This document shows, in pieces, positions 26,627 to 33,060 of a stretch of DNA of 64,000 nucleotides (the stretch's first letter is position 1; every line of letters begins with the position of its first letter). The notes under the pieces were generated by a model. The model searched no databases, was not told the DNA's origin, and saw only the letters and a list, made by a program, of their open reading frames with translations. Both the position numbers and the translations under genes were made by a program. The stretch is from Rhodobacter viridis. GTDB taxonomy: Bacteria > Pseudomonadota > Alphaproteobacteria > Rhodobacterales > Rhodobacteraceae. The DNA is taken from NCBI RefSeq assembly GCF_003217355.1, contig NZ_QJTK01000002.1:310001-374000 (forward strand), read 5' to 3'.

Positions 26627-26949
26627 CGATTGGGGCGGATCATCGCCCCAATTCTCTAACCCCTCTTTGGCCCCCGAAATTGGAAACCGCCATGCCTGCG
26701 CCCGACCCCTTCGGCATCGAGTTGAGCGACGAAGATCCGCGCACGGTGCTTTTTCACACGTGGATGTGCGGCAACCGAAAACACCGCCGCCGACGCGCCG
26801 CCCAGATCAACAAAAACCTGCGCACCCCCTTCGGCTGGGCCTGCCCCGTCTGCGGCGAGCCGGTGCCGTTGCAGCGCCGGGCGGATGCCGTTTATTGTCG
26901 GCCGTCGTGTAAGAAGAAGGCCAAGCGGCTCCGCGGCCCGGTCGTCTGA
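26623..26949 (+). CDS. Small zinc-ribbon protein
   Basis: The 108-residue protein overlaps the preceding gene by ATGA. It has a basic stretch (CGNRKHRRRRAAQINKNLRTPFG) and a C-terminal zinc ribbon CPVCGEPVPLQRRADAVYCRPSCKKKAKRLRG with two Cys pairs. A second ATG at 26692 is also possible and would give an 85-residue protein. Nucleic-acid binding is likely from the charge and ribbon. The stretch 26950-27111 that follows shows no convincing gene on either strand. Confidence 0.6.
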   Translation: MTIGADHRPNSLTPLWPPKLETAMPAPDPFGIELSDEDPRTVLFHTWMCGNRKHRRRRAAQINKNLRTPFGWACPVCGEPVPLQRRADAVYCRPSCKKKAKRLRGPVV

Positions 26950-27111
26950 AGCGGGCGAGAGTCTTGCCGCGGCTCGCGTGATGACCGGCAACAAATCGGG
27001 GCGCTGGGCGCAACGGCAGAATGCGCCGAAGCTTCCGTGCAACTCGCCGCCAAACCTGCGGATCATTGCGCGCGAGCGCGAGGCGGCGCTGGGCATAGGG
27101 TTATCGGGGCC

Positions 27112-27537
27112 TCAGCTAAGCAGCAAAACCAACCCTGCGAGGAAAATGAGATTGATGCAGAGAACAAGAGTGGTTAGCCGAGCGGCCCGGCGCGCAGCCC
27201 TTGATGCTTCGGCAGACTGCTTTGCGATGAAGATTGCGAGAGAATACGCTGACGCTGAATCTTGGCGGGCATGAGCGAGCAACCTGTCTCGCGTTTCGTC
27301 GTCCAAATCGTAGATGGCGCCATCCCAAGAGCCGAATCTTCCGAGTTCTTCATGCAAGACGTTCCTGCCAAGGGTCGTGGCCGAAGAGATTGCGTTGGCC
27401 TCTGGCGACTTGGATCCAGGAACTTTTGCCTCCATGATGAGTGCTGTCTTGTATGCGATATCGGCTCTTTCGCCGCTCGAAAGCGCTGCCGCGCCGAGAT
27501 CCTTATTCTCCGGAATCGGATTTTCCCGCTCAGTCAT
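27112..27537 (-). CDS. Small tail-anchored membrane protein behind the XRE repressor
   Basis: This 141-residue protein is hydrophilic and helical (MTERENPIPENKDLGAAALSSGERADIAYKTALIMEAK...) until a single C-terminal membrane helix, RAARLTTLVLCINLIFLAGLVLLLS. It therefore looks tail-anchored, with its bulk in the cytoplasm. It overlaps the end of the XRE regulator by eight bases. In prophages a small membrane protein in the repressor operon can be a superinfection-exclusion factor; that is a guess here. Confidence 0.6.
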   Translation of the reverse strand: MTERENPIPENKDLGAAALSSGERADIAYKTALIMEAKVPGSKSPEANAISSATTLGRNVLHEELGRFGSWDGAIYDLDDETRDRLLAHARQDSASAYSLAIFIAKQSAEASRAARRAARLTTLVLCINLIFLAGLVLLLS

Positions 27538-27781
27538 TGCCCCCTCGATTTCCAAGCGCAACGCCTATGCCTGAAGCCACCTGACCATCTACCAGAAACT
27601 GGATTCCTTCGGCCTCAAACGCCTTCCTGATAGCCTCAACGGTTTCGAAGCGACCGCCAACCGGGCCTTTCGTCGCGTCGAGCCGCTGAATTGTCGGATA
27701 GCTCACGCCCGACTTTCCCGCCAAGTCTGCCGCTGTCCAACCAAGCAGCGCTCGCGCCGCTCTGATCTGCTCTCCGTTCAA
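27530..27781 (-). CDS. XRE-family helix-turn-helix repressor
   Basis: The 83-residue protein reads NGEQIRAARALLGWTAADLAGKSGVSYPTIQRLDATKGPVGGRFETVEAIRKAFEAEGIQFL, a Cro/CI-like helix-turn-helix (recognition helix about residues 26-36) with a short C-terminal part. The likely start is TTG at 27781, after AAAGGGG; the frame runs open further up through the operator region without a better site. It faces away from a divergent small-gene operon across a palindrome-rich region, the arrangement of a lysogeny-type switch. It probably represses the rightward operon and itself. Confidence 0.8.
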   Translation of the reverse strand: MNGEQIRAARALLGWTAADLAGKSGVSYPTIQRLDATKGPVGGRFETVEAIRKAFEAEGIQFLVDGQVASGIGVALGNRGGND

Positions 27782-27805
27782 GCTTCGCCCCTTTGATAGA
27801 ATAGT

Positions 27806-27865
27806 TATCGTTTTCGATAGACGACATATTGAAATGCGGTCTATCATCAACTATAGATAATCTAT
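27806..27865. promoter_or_regulatory. Palindromic operators between the XRE gene and the small-gene operon
   Basis: Two palindromes with TATC/GATA half-sites lie here: TATCG-TTTT-CGATA at 27806-27819 and ATAGAT-A-ATCTAT at 27853-27865. More CTATC/GATAG copies lie between and around them (27794, 27841). The region is markedly AT-rich against its surroundings. They are good candidates for binding by the XRE protein encoded to the left. Confidence 0.6.
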
Positions 27866-27887
27866 CAGTATCGCGAGGGCAACTGTC

Positions 27888-28202
27888 ATGACCTTCAGCC
27901 GTTCCGAACTCTTCGTGCTCGCATGGGAACTTGCCCGGCAAGACCTGTGGAGTCGCCGCCTTCCCGCCTCGCGGCTTCGCGGCCTCTTCCCCGCCGCCCT
28001 GTCGCGCGCTTGGTCGATCATGAGGGCCCATGCCGCCAATCGTGCCCGGCGCCTTGCTGCGGCTGCCACGGCCCGCCCGGTCGAAGAGATCCGCACCGAG
28101 ATAGTCACGCTGGAATGCAAGGATTGCCTGCGCGGTGCCGATTGGCAGCGCCTCGACGCCCTGCGCGCAGAACTCAACGCCGCCTTTGCGATGGCGGCAT
28201 AA
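27888..28202 (+). CDS. Small unknown protein, first of the rightward operon
   Basis: A 104-residue Arg/Ala-rich helical protein (LFVLAWELARQDLWSRRLPASRLRGLFPAALSRAWSIMRAHAANRARRLAAAATARP...). The N-terminal half could be an amphipathic or nucleic-acid-binding helix set. A GAGGGC ribosome site precedes the ATG, which lies just after the XRE operator region, so this is the first gene under that switch. Family not recognised. Confidence 0.65.
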   Translation: MTFSRSELFVLAWELARQDLWSRRLPASRLRGLFPAALSRAWSIMRAHAANRARRLAAAATARPVEEIRTEIVTLECKDCLRGADWQRLDALRAELNAAFAMAA

Positions 28203-28219
28203 CCCGGAGGAAAACGACC

Positions 28220-28459
28220 ATGACCGAACAGAACCCCGCTTCGGGGAACAATACCCCTTTGCACGCGATCAACGATGCAGACGACGCCATCCGCGCTGCC
28301 CGCAGCCTCGTCCTTCTGATCGAGATGGCCGTCGACAGTGAGCGCACCGATGAAAACGCAGCCATTTCGGCGGCGTGCATCCAAGCCATGAACCAGATGG
28401 ATAAATGCTGCGCGCTGCTGACCGATGCCGCCTCGGCCCTGAAAGGCGGTGCGCAATGA
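28220..28459 (+). CDS. Small unknown helical protein
   Basis: 79 residues, MTEQNPASGNNTPLHAINDADDAIRAARSLVLLIEMAVDSERTDENAAIS..., acidic and helical, with a pair of Cys (DKCCALLTDAASALK). GGAGG at 28206-28210 sets the start. Its pattern (long helix, then a short second helix ending in LKGGAQ) resembles the genes at 28713 and 28934, so these may be paralogues of a small helical family. No function known. Confidence 0.65.
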   Translation: MTEQNPASGNNTPLHAINDADDAIRAARSLVLLIEMAVDSERTDENAAISAACIQAMNQMDKCCALLTDAASALKGGAQ

Positions 28460-28716
28460 GCGACAACACCGAAGCGCAACAGCACGGGCTTTCCGAGCAA
28501 TTCGAACGTCTTGATGACGTCGAAAAGCGGATCGTTTTTGCCGCAATTGCGGGGCTGGAAAACAAGCAGCACGACTCGCAGCTGATCTGTGATGCGGCGC
28601 TTGATCTGGCGCGGCGTCACTGGGCCGGGGAAGACCTGAGCCTCAACGACATCTTGGCCCTTCATGGCCCCGCCCCGACCGAGGCTGAGGCGATGCTGAA
28701 AGGTGGTGACCAATGA
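28456..28716 (+). CDS. Small unknown protein
   Basis: 86 residues, MSDNTEAQQHGLSEQFERLDDVEKRIVFAAIAGLENKQHDSQLICDAALDLARRHWAGEDLSLNDILALHG..., acidic and helical. It overlaps both neighbours by ATGA. It has no recognised domain; the conservation-like ARRHWAGEDLSLNDILALHG segment could be a small helical bundle. Confidence 0.65.
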   Translation: MSDNTEAQQHGLSEQFERLDDVEKRIVFAAIAGLENKQHDSQLICDAALDLARRHWAGEDLSLNDILALHGPAPTEAEAMLKGGDQ

Positions 28717-28934
28717 CCGTGAAACCCATCAACCCTGAGCGCGCGGCCTATGACGTGCTGAACGGGGCGCAAGCCCTCCGCGGCCTTGCCGGTGAACTCG
28801 CTGGGCATGATGCCGATACGCCCCTGACTGCCGGGGAGCGGGATCACCTGATCTTCGTGATGGAGATGATGGCTGAGCGGGCGGAACTCTGCGCCGCCCA
28901 TTGGCTCGACAACCAGAAAGGGGAGGCGGCGTGA
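28713..28934 (+). CDS. Small unknown protein
   Basis: 73 residues, MTVKPINPERAAYDVLNGAQALRGLAGELAGHDADTPLTAGERDHLIFVMEMMAERAELCAAHWLDNQKG. It is helical, with a hydrophobic second helix (DHLIFVMEMMAERAELCAAHW). ATGA overlaps the upstream gene, and its stop overlaps the next start. Similar in plan to its neighbours; role unknown. Confidence 0.65.
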   Translation: MTVKPINPERAAYDVLNGAQALRGLAGELAGHDADTPLTAGERDHLIFVMEMMAERAELCAAHWLDNQKGEAA

Positions 28935-29170
28935 TGCTCGACCTGAAGAACCTGACCGGGAAACCCGCCTGGGCGACGGCCGACGAAGCCGCGACGCTCG
29001 TGTCGGGGCTGATCCGCACCGCGCGGCTTGCGGCAGAAAACACGACGAGCGGCGGCAACCAAGCCGACCGGGACGTGGGCATTGCCAGCACGCTCGAGGT
29101 GGCCGAGATGCTGATGCGGATCGTGATGGAAGGCACCGAGGGCTTGGCCGAGGAACCGGCGCAAGGCTGA
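28934..29170 (+). CDS. Small unknown protein, last of the coupled small-gene train
   Basis: 78 residues, MLDLKNLTGKPAWATADEAATLVSGLIRTARLAAENTTSGGNQADRDVGIASTLEVAEMLMRIVMEGTEGL. The stop of the upstream gene reads GTGATG here, so either GTG (28931) or ATG (28934) starts it; GGGGAGG fits ATG better. A terminator hairpin follows 15 bases after the stop. Family unknown; helical. Confidence 0.62.
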   Translation: MLDLKNLTGKPAWATADEAATLVSGLIRTARLAAENTTSGGNQADRDVGIASTLEVAEMLMRIVMEGTEGLAEEPAQG

Positions 29171-29184
29171 GATTGATGCAACTG

Positions 29185-29211
29185 AGGGCCCGCATTCCGC
29201 GGGCCTTCTTT
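29185..29211 (+). terminator. Rho-independent terminator of the small-gene operon
   Basis: A 7-bp GC stem GGCCCGC/GCGGGCC (29187-29205, loop ATTCC), extended by G-U and A-T pairs, is followed by TTCTTT. It ends the 27888-29170 operon. Confidence 0.8.
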
Positions 29212-29245
29212 CACCGCGAGATGCCCGTAGCGACGAGCCGCACCG

Positions 29246-29791
29246 ATGAACATGGAGTATTCGATCAACCGGCAATGGTCGGACCAATACCTTCCCGCGA
29301 TCCGGCGTATCGTCGGGGCGCATCTTCTGCGTGCAGCGCCAGACTGGCTCGATATGCGCCACGCCACCGACCTGATGATGCTCGACGGGCGAGACATCCG
29401 GGTTGCGGCGCGCGTGCGGCGCCCGGGCTATGCGGCGCGCTATCCCTTCGATTTCACCCTTCGCTCGCAGGTGGCTTCCGGCGCCATGACCGAGCTTGAG
29501 AAGGTCGTGAACGGCGAAGGCGACTGGCTTTTCTACGGGCACGCGGGAGACGACGGGGTGAGCCTCGACCTGTGGTGGCTGATCGACCTGCGCGCCTTCC
29601 GTGCGGCGCTCATCCGTCACGCGATGAACGGCTACCCGCTGCGGTGCGGGAACAAGGCAAACACGGATGGCACCTGGTTCAAGTGGTTCGACATCCGGTC
29701 GTTTCCGACGGATCCGCCGCTGGTGATCGCGCGGGGTGGGCGCTTGTGGCCCAATCCGAAGTCTATCGGCGCCCTAGAGCTGAAGCATTGA
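29246..29791 (+). CDS. Unknown phage-associated protein, nuclease-like pattern
   Basis: The 181-residue protein has a spaced set of acidic and basic residues in a mixed alpha/beta pattern: RHATDLMMLDGRDIRVAARVRRPGYAARYPFDFTLRSQVASGAMTELEKVVNGEGDWLFYGH, then DLWWLIDLRAFRAALIRH. The D...DFT.R...TELEK spacing is reminiscent of PD-(D/E)XK-type nuclease cores, but I cannot confirm it. It lies after the operon terminator with its own start, and the end of the coding frame is at 29791. The 29792-29894 stretch shows no gene. Confidence 0.6.
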   Translation: MNMEYSINRQWSDQYLPAIRRIVGAHLLRAAPDWLDMRHATDLMMLDGRDIRVAARVRRPGYAARYPFDFTLRSQVASGAMTELEKVVNGEGDWLFYGHAGDDGVSLDLWWLIDLRAFRAALIRHAMNGYPLRCGNKANTDGTWFKWFDIRSFPTDPPLVIARGGRLWPNPKSIGALELKH

Positions 29792-29894
29792 GGTCGTCGC
29801 ACGCATCTGCATTTCGAGAAGGCTTACAACCTAGAGCACGGTGTGATGTGGTGGCGACGGTTCCGCGACTGGGCCAAGTCAATGTGAGACAGCT

Positions 29895-30524
29895 TCAGGT
29901 GGCGGCCTCTGCTGGCTTTCGATTGACCTTCTCCTGAAGGCGGCAGAAGTGGACTGACAGCTTGAGCACGAACATATAGAAGCCCGTGTTGCTCAGGGTG
30001 AACAGCTTTTCCCGGTCTGCCGATTTGGTGTGCGCGGCAACGGGCATGTTATGGGCGTCGTCAAAGCGGACGACATAGTCCTCTTTCAGAGGCCCGCCAG
30101 CAGGAAGGTAGAAGATGTTGGTCGTCTTCTGGGCCTTGATCGCTGCAATCTTGGCGGCAATGCGTTCGGCGCCGATCCCGCTAGCGTCAAGCACGGTCTT
30201 GAAAGCCGCCAGCTTGACCAATGGCGCGAAGATCACGCGAGCCGGTACATCGCGTGGGTTTTCGGGGTCCACATCGCAGGAGTTGGACAGCACGATGCCC
30301 CGAACCGACTTGCGGTCGCCGGTGTCGAACAGAAACAATTGAAGGCCGCTCCAGCCGTCACCTTGGAGCATCACTTCCTTGAACGAGTCTCGATACGTGC
30401 TGAGCAGATATTCGGCGGTGCCGCCGCGCGAGATTGCTGTTAGCTCGTCAAGCAGGGCCTTTTGGTCCTGAGCACTGAGATAGTACGGAATCTGCTGGAT
30501 GAGAGTCTCGGCGTCCAGATTCAT
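29895..30524 (-). CDS. Third gene of the TIGR04255 cassette, unknown function
   Basis: The 209-residue protein is soluble by eye. It contains GIVLSNSCDVDPENPRDVPARVIFAPLVKLAAFKTVLD and a FYLPAGGPLKEDYVVRFDDAHNMPV segment. Proteins with a similar SNSCD..N.R..P..V.FAPL pattern occur in mobile and accessory regions, but I know no assigned function. It is the last of three leftward genes next to the element's right end, in G+C-poorer sequence than the chromosome. Eight bases separate it from the middle gene. Confidence 0.7.
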   Translation of the reverse strand: MNLDAETLIQQIPYYLSAQDQKALLDELTAISRGGTAEYLLSTYRDSFKEVMLQGDGWSGLQLFLFDTGDRKSVRGIVLSNSCDVDPENPRDVPARVIFAPLVKLAAFKTVLDASGIGAERIAAKIAAIKAQKTTNIFYLPAGGPLKEDYVVRFDDAHNMPVAAHTKSADREKLFTLSNTGFYMFVLKLSVHFCRLQEKVNRKPAEAAT

Positions 30525-30532
30525 GCGTTCGG

Positions 30533-30832
30533 TCAGGACTCGTAAAGATCAGCCACATTTGCATCCCAGACGGCCTCAAACTCGGCACCAAGAGGCTCTT
30601 GGCCTTGAAGCAGGGACGCATAGATACGGGCAACGCCGTCGGCAAAGTCTTGGGCCGTCGAGCCGTACCGAAGTGATTTTTCGAAGTAGCTGAACGTGGA
30701 GCCGTCCCGCAGCGTCACATAGGCGGGAGTATCACGCACAGGCCAAGTAGCCGTTCCGGCCGCGATTGCCGCAGACAAACCGATCACCGCGAAGTTCATC
30801 GGCATCGGACGAGGCTTCAGGATCTCATTCAT
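30533..30832 (-). CDS. Middle gene of the TIGR04255 cassette, unknown function
   Basis: 99 residues, MNEILKPRPMPMNFAVIGLSAAIAAGTATWPVRDTPAYVTLRDGSTFSYFEKSLRYGSTAQDFADGVARIYASLLQGQ... A short hydrophobic stretch (FAVIGLSAAIAAGTA) lies near the N-terminus, perhaps a weak membrane helix. The start at 30832 overlaps the end of the TIGR04255 gene by eight bases; an ATG at 30850 is also possible. No family recognised. It is always read with its two neighbours by position. Confidence 0.6.
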   Translation of the reverse strand: MNEILKPRPMPMNFAVIGLSAAIAAGTATWPVRDTPAYVTLRDGSTFSYFEKSLRYGSTAQDFADGVARIYASLLQGQEPLGAEFEAVWDANVADLYES

Positions 30833-31571
30833 AGACTGGCCCCATTTCATCAATTGTCGCCTGATTCAGGCAGGTGAAGAATTTTCGCTTGTTGGCTTGC
30901 CGAAGCTCCTCAAGCCCTTGCTCAAGGCTCGCCGCAAAGGTGGCAAGGTCCGCCACGTCAACATTTCTGATCGAGTCAACGTCCACTACAGCTCCAGCCA
31001 CTATCTTGCCGTCGGGCATTTGGCCCTCGGCGCCAATAACGACGGACAAGATGTGGATGATCCCGTCTTCGTGGCGGTGAACTTGAAGGGTCGTATGGTC
31101 ACCCTTCACTTCTACCTCGCCCAAGGTAATCGACATCTTGATCTTGGAAACTTGCTCAGCCAGCGACGGTGCTTGGATCAAGTTGACGTACTTGAGCGAA
31201 TAACGCTCGACCTTTCCGGGAGCGCCCACTTTGCCGATCCTGGCGGTGAGGTCCAAGATGACCGATTTGAAGTGTGACCACTTCTTGTAGGGCAGCTTGC
31301 AACTGATGATTACGTTTCGATCGCCGACCGAAATCACATAGTCACCCCAGTCCATCCGCAGGATAGGTGCAAACTGAAGGGCGGGGTCGCTTGCCCGCAT
31401 GGGTTGCGGGAACTCAGCGGCCGGAAGGCGCGTGATTTGCGGCTTCGGTGCGGGCAAATCGTGGAATAGGAAGCCGGGCAGAATGTCAGCAAGCGAATTG
31501 GGCCCGAGGCGAACCTCGAACAGAGCGTCCACAAGGGGCTCGCGTTCCAATCTCAGGGGCAACTTATCCAT
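30825..31571 (-). CDS. TIGR04255 family protein
   Basis: The 248-residue protein begins with the family's hallmark LEREPLVDALFEVRLG and continues with DYVISVGDRNVIISCKLPYKKWSHFKSVI and VERYSLKYVNLIQ. It ends in a region with YxxLNxxT-type spacing (FFTCLNQATIDEMG). TIGR04255 proteins are sporadically distributed and of unknown function, often in accessory DNA. It leads a three-gene leftward operon just inside the right attachment site, the place where satellites and prophages tend to carry cargo such as antiphage systems. That function is inferred from position. Confidence 0.75.
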   Translation of the reverse strand: MDKLPLRLEREPLVDALFEVRLGPNSLADILPGFLFHDLPAPKPQITRLPAAEFPQPMRASDPALQFAPILRMDWGDYVISVGDRNVIISCKLPYKKWSHFKSVILDLTARIGKVGAPGKVERYSLKYVNLIQAPSLAEQVSKIKMSITLGEVEVKGDHTTLQVHRHEDGIIHILSVVIGAEGQMPDGKIVAGAVVDVDSIRNVDVADLATFAASLEQGLEELRQANKRKFFTCLNQATIDEMGPVYE

Positions 31572-31955
31572 TGGCGAACGCTTCCTCTACGTCGAATCAC
31601 AATGTAACTCGCCCTCGAATCTGGGACAAGCGCGCAGGACTCCAAACGGCTCCCGAGTCAATACCTCAAGCGCATTGCTGAAGTGTTTAGCAACCACGCG
31701 GTAACACGACCGCGCACACCGGCCAATGATTCTGCTTGTCGCGGGGGCTCGGGCTGTTCAGCGGCCATCTGGCGGATAGCGCGCGCGGACAGCGCGTGTC
31801 GTACAAGCCGGGCATGGCTGCAACAGGTCTGACCGCCGCCTCAGGTTTCTAGATTGCCTAGATTAGGACGCGCTCCGTCGTCTGTAAGTCGCGGCCGGAT
31901 GAACGAATGCTTGCCGTTCTCTCGAAGTAATCACGGCAGGTGGGCGATTCGGGAT
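31572..31955. other. Gene-free stretch upstream of the TIGR04255 cassette
   Basis: I see no convincing coding region on either strand between the cassette start and the right-end repeats. It should hold the leftward promoter of the cassette. The sequence has mixed composition and short AT-rich patches but no repeat I can name. Confidence 0.5.
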
Positions 31956-31975
31956 TTGTCCCCCATCTGTCCCCC
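31956..31975 (+). promoter_or_regulatory. Paired TTGTCCCCC/CTGTCCCCC repeats, candidate integrase arm sites (right)
   Basis: TTGTCCCCC at 31956 and CTGTCCCCC at 31967 are 11 bp apart, the same spacing and orientation as the pair at 18892-18911. In the circular element the two pairs would flank the att core at about 58 bp (this side) and about 163 bp (integrase side). Confidence 0.55.
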
Positions 31976-31995
31976 AGCCCCAAAACCACGACCAA

Positions 31996-32017
31996 GACCC
32001 GCGCCGAAGCGCGGGTC
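31996..32017 (-). terminator. GC hairpin behind tRNA-Lys, supplied by the element
   Basis: A 9-bp perfect stem GACCCGCGC/GCGCGGGTC with loop CGAA lies 28 bases beyond the CCA end of the intact tRNA. A TTTT run appears some bases further along the minus strand. It probably replaces the tRNA's original terminator, now stranded at 18626-18651. Confidence 0.5.
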
Positions 32018-32033
32018 CAAGGCCTTGATTTAA

Positions 32034-32093
32034 CAAGGAGAGTGATGGTGAGCCGTGCAGGATTCGAACCTGCGACCCGCTGATTAAAAGTCA
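32034..32093. repeat. attR: 60-bp direct repeat within tRNA-Lys
   Basis: Identical to 18669-18728 over all 60 bp. It runs from 12 bases past the tRNA 3' end up to the anticodon arm (32093), and homology ends there (CAGCTGCTC against CAACGACTG). Confidence 0.92.
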
Positions 32094-32121
32094 GCTGCTC
32101 TACCAACTGAGCTAACGGCCC
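32046..32121 (-). tRNA. tRNA-Lys(TTT)
   Basis: The 76-base gene starts GGGCCGTTAGCTCAGTTGG and ends ACGGCTCACCA with encoded CCA. The acceptor stem GGGCCGT/ACGGCTC closes (one G-U), the anticodon loop CTTTTAA gives anticodon UUU, and the T arm GCAGGTTCGAATCCTGC is perfect. Its 3' part lies inside the attR repeat, so the integrated element rebuilt the gene on insertion. Transcription runs toward the element. Confidence 0.97.
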
Positions 32122-32226
32122 ATCACTGCGGCGCTCTCTAAAGGCCTGCGCCGGGGGGGTCAAGGGCCAAAGCGCGAAAAAATCGCAGCACTGGAAAAAA
32201 CTGGTTTCCGGGTGTAGAGGGCGCGC

Positions 32227-33060
32227 ATGGACAACAGACCCCTTTCCGACACCGGCCTGCGCTTTCTGAAGATGCATGGCCTTGGCAACGACTTCGTGGT
32301 GATCGACGCGCGCAGCGGCGCAAATCCGGTGACGCCTGCGCTTGCGCGGGCGCTGGGTGACCGGCATCGCGGCGTCGGCTTCGACCAGCTTGCGGTGATT
32401 CTGCCCGCCGAGGGCGCGGATTTCACGCTGGAATTCTGGAATTCCGATGGCTCGAAGGCGGGCGCCTGCGGCAATGCCACGCGCTGCGTCTCGGATCTGA
32501 TGATGCGCGATCTGGGCAAGGAGCGCGTGACGCTGACCACGGCGCGGGGCCGACTGTCGGCCGAGCGGCGCGCGGATGGGCTCGTGTCGGTGAACATGGG
32601 CGCCCCGATTCTTGACGCCGCCGCGATTCCCGTGACCGCCGATCCGCTGGCGCTGCCCCTGACGGGCGCGCCGATCGCGGTGGGCATGGGCAATCCGCAT
32701 TGCATCTTCTTCGTCGAGGATGCCGAAGCTGCCGATGTTTCGGGGCTGGGTCCGAAGATCGAGCATCATCCGCTTTTCCCCGAACGCACGAATGTCGAGT
32801 TTGCCTCGCTCGTCGGCCCCGATCATCTGCGGATGCGGGTCTGGGAACGCGGCGCGGGCATCACGCTCGCCTGCGGCTCGGGCACCTGTGCCACGGCGGT
32901 CGCGGCGCATCTGCGCGGGCTGACCGGGCGGCAGGTGATTGTCGATGTCGACGGCGGGCGGCTGGAGATCGACTGGCGCGAGGATGGCGTCTGGATGACC
33001 GGCCCGACCGCGCTGGTCTTCGAGGCGCAGCTGTCCCCCGCCTTCCTTGCCGCCCTATGA
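32227..33060 (+). CDS. dapF: Diaminopimelate epimerase
   Basis: DapF interconverts LL- and meso-diaminopimelate for lysine and peptidoglycan synthesis. The 277-residue protein shows [15 protein letters not shown] at residues 13-27 and the two catalytic cysteines: C81 in [10 protein letters not shown] and C216 in [11 protein letters not shown]. It also has [12 protein letters not shown]. The stop overlaps the mtaB start (ATGA), so the two are co-translated. It lies beside tRNA-Lys but on the other strand. Confidence 0.97.
   Translation: MDNRPLSDTGLRFLKMHGLGNDFVVIDARSGANPVTPALARALGDRHRGVGFDQLAVILPAEGADFTLEFWNSDGSKAGACGNATRCVSDLMMRDLGKERVTLTTARGRLSAERRADGLVSVNMGAPILDAAAIPVTADPLALPLTGAPIAVGMGNPHCIFFVEDAEAADVSGLGPKIEHHPLFPERTNVEFASLVGPDHLRMRVWERGAGITLACGSGTCATAVAAHLRGLTGRQVIVDVDGGRLEIDWREDGVWMTGPTALVFEAQLSPAFLAAL

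Larger units (their letters stand above)
18669..32093. mobile_element. 13.4-kb element integrated into tRNA-Lys(TTT); phage-satellite/PICI-like
   Basis: The ends are a perfect 60-bp direct repeat (18669-18728 and 32034-32093) covering the 3' part of tRNA-Lys. A tyrosine integrase lies next to the left end. Gene content: integrase, AlpA, winged-helix-like and PC4-like regulators, primase, RecA-like ATPase, one phage ejection-like structural protein, a zinc ribbon, an XRE repressor with divergent operators, a train of small unknown genes, and a three-gene cassette with lower G+C near the right end. I see no terminase, portal, capsid, tail or lysis genes, and no conjugation genes. The int-alpA-primase-Rep-ATPase order resembles Gram-negative phage-inducible chromosomal islands. 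The boundaries are directly visible; the satellite interpretation is inference. Confidence 0.88.

Noticed and set aside
26885..27274. Plus-strand frame after the zinc-ribbon gene
   Set aside because: Low-complexity Arg/Ala composition, no ribosome site, and it runs antisense into the membrane protein gene at 27112-27537, which has a better start and a membrane helix.
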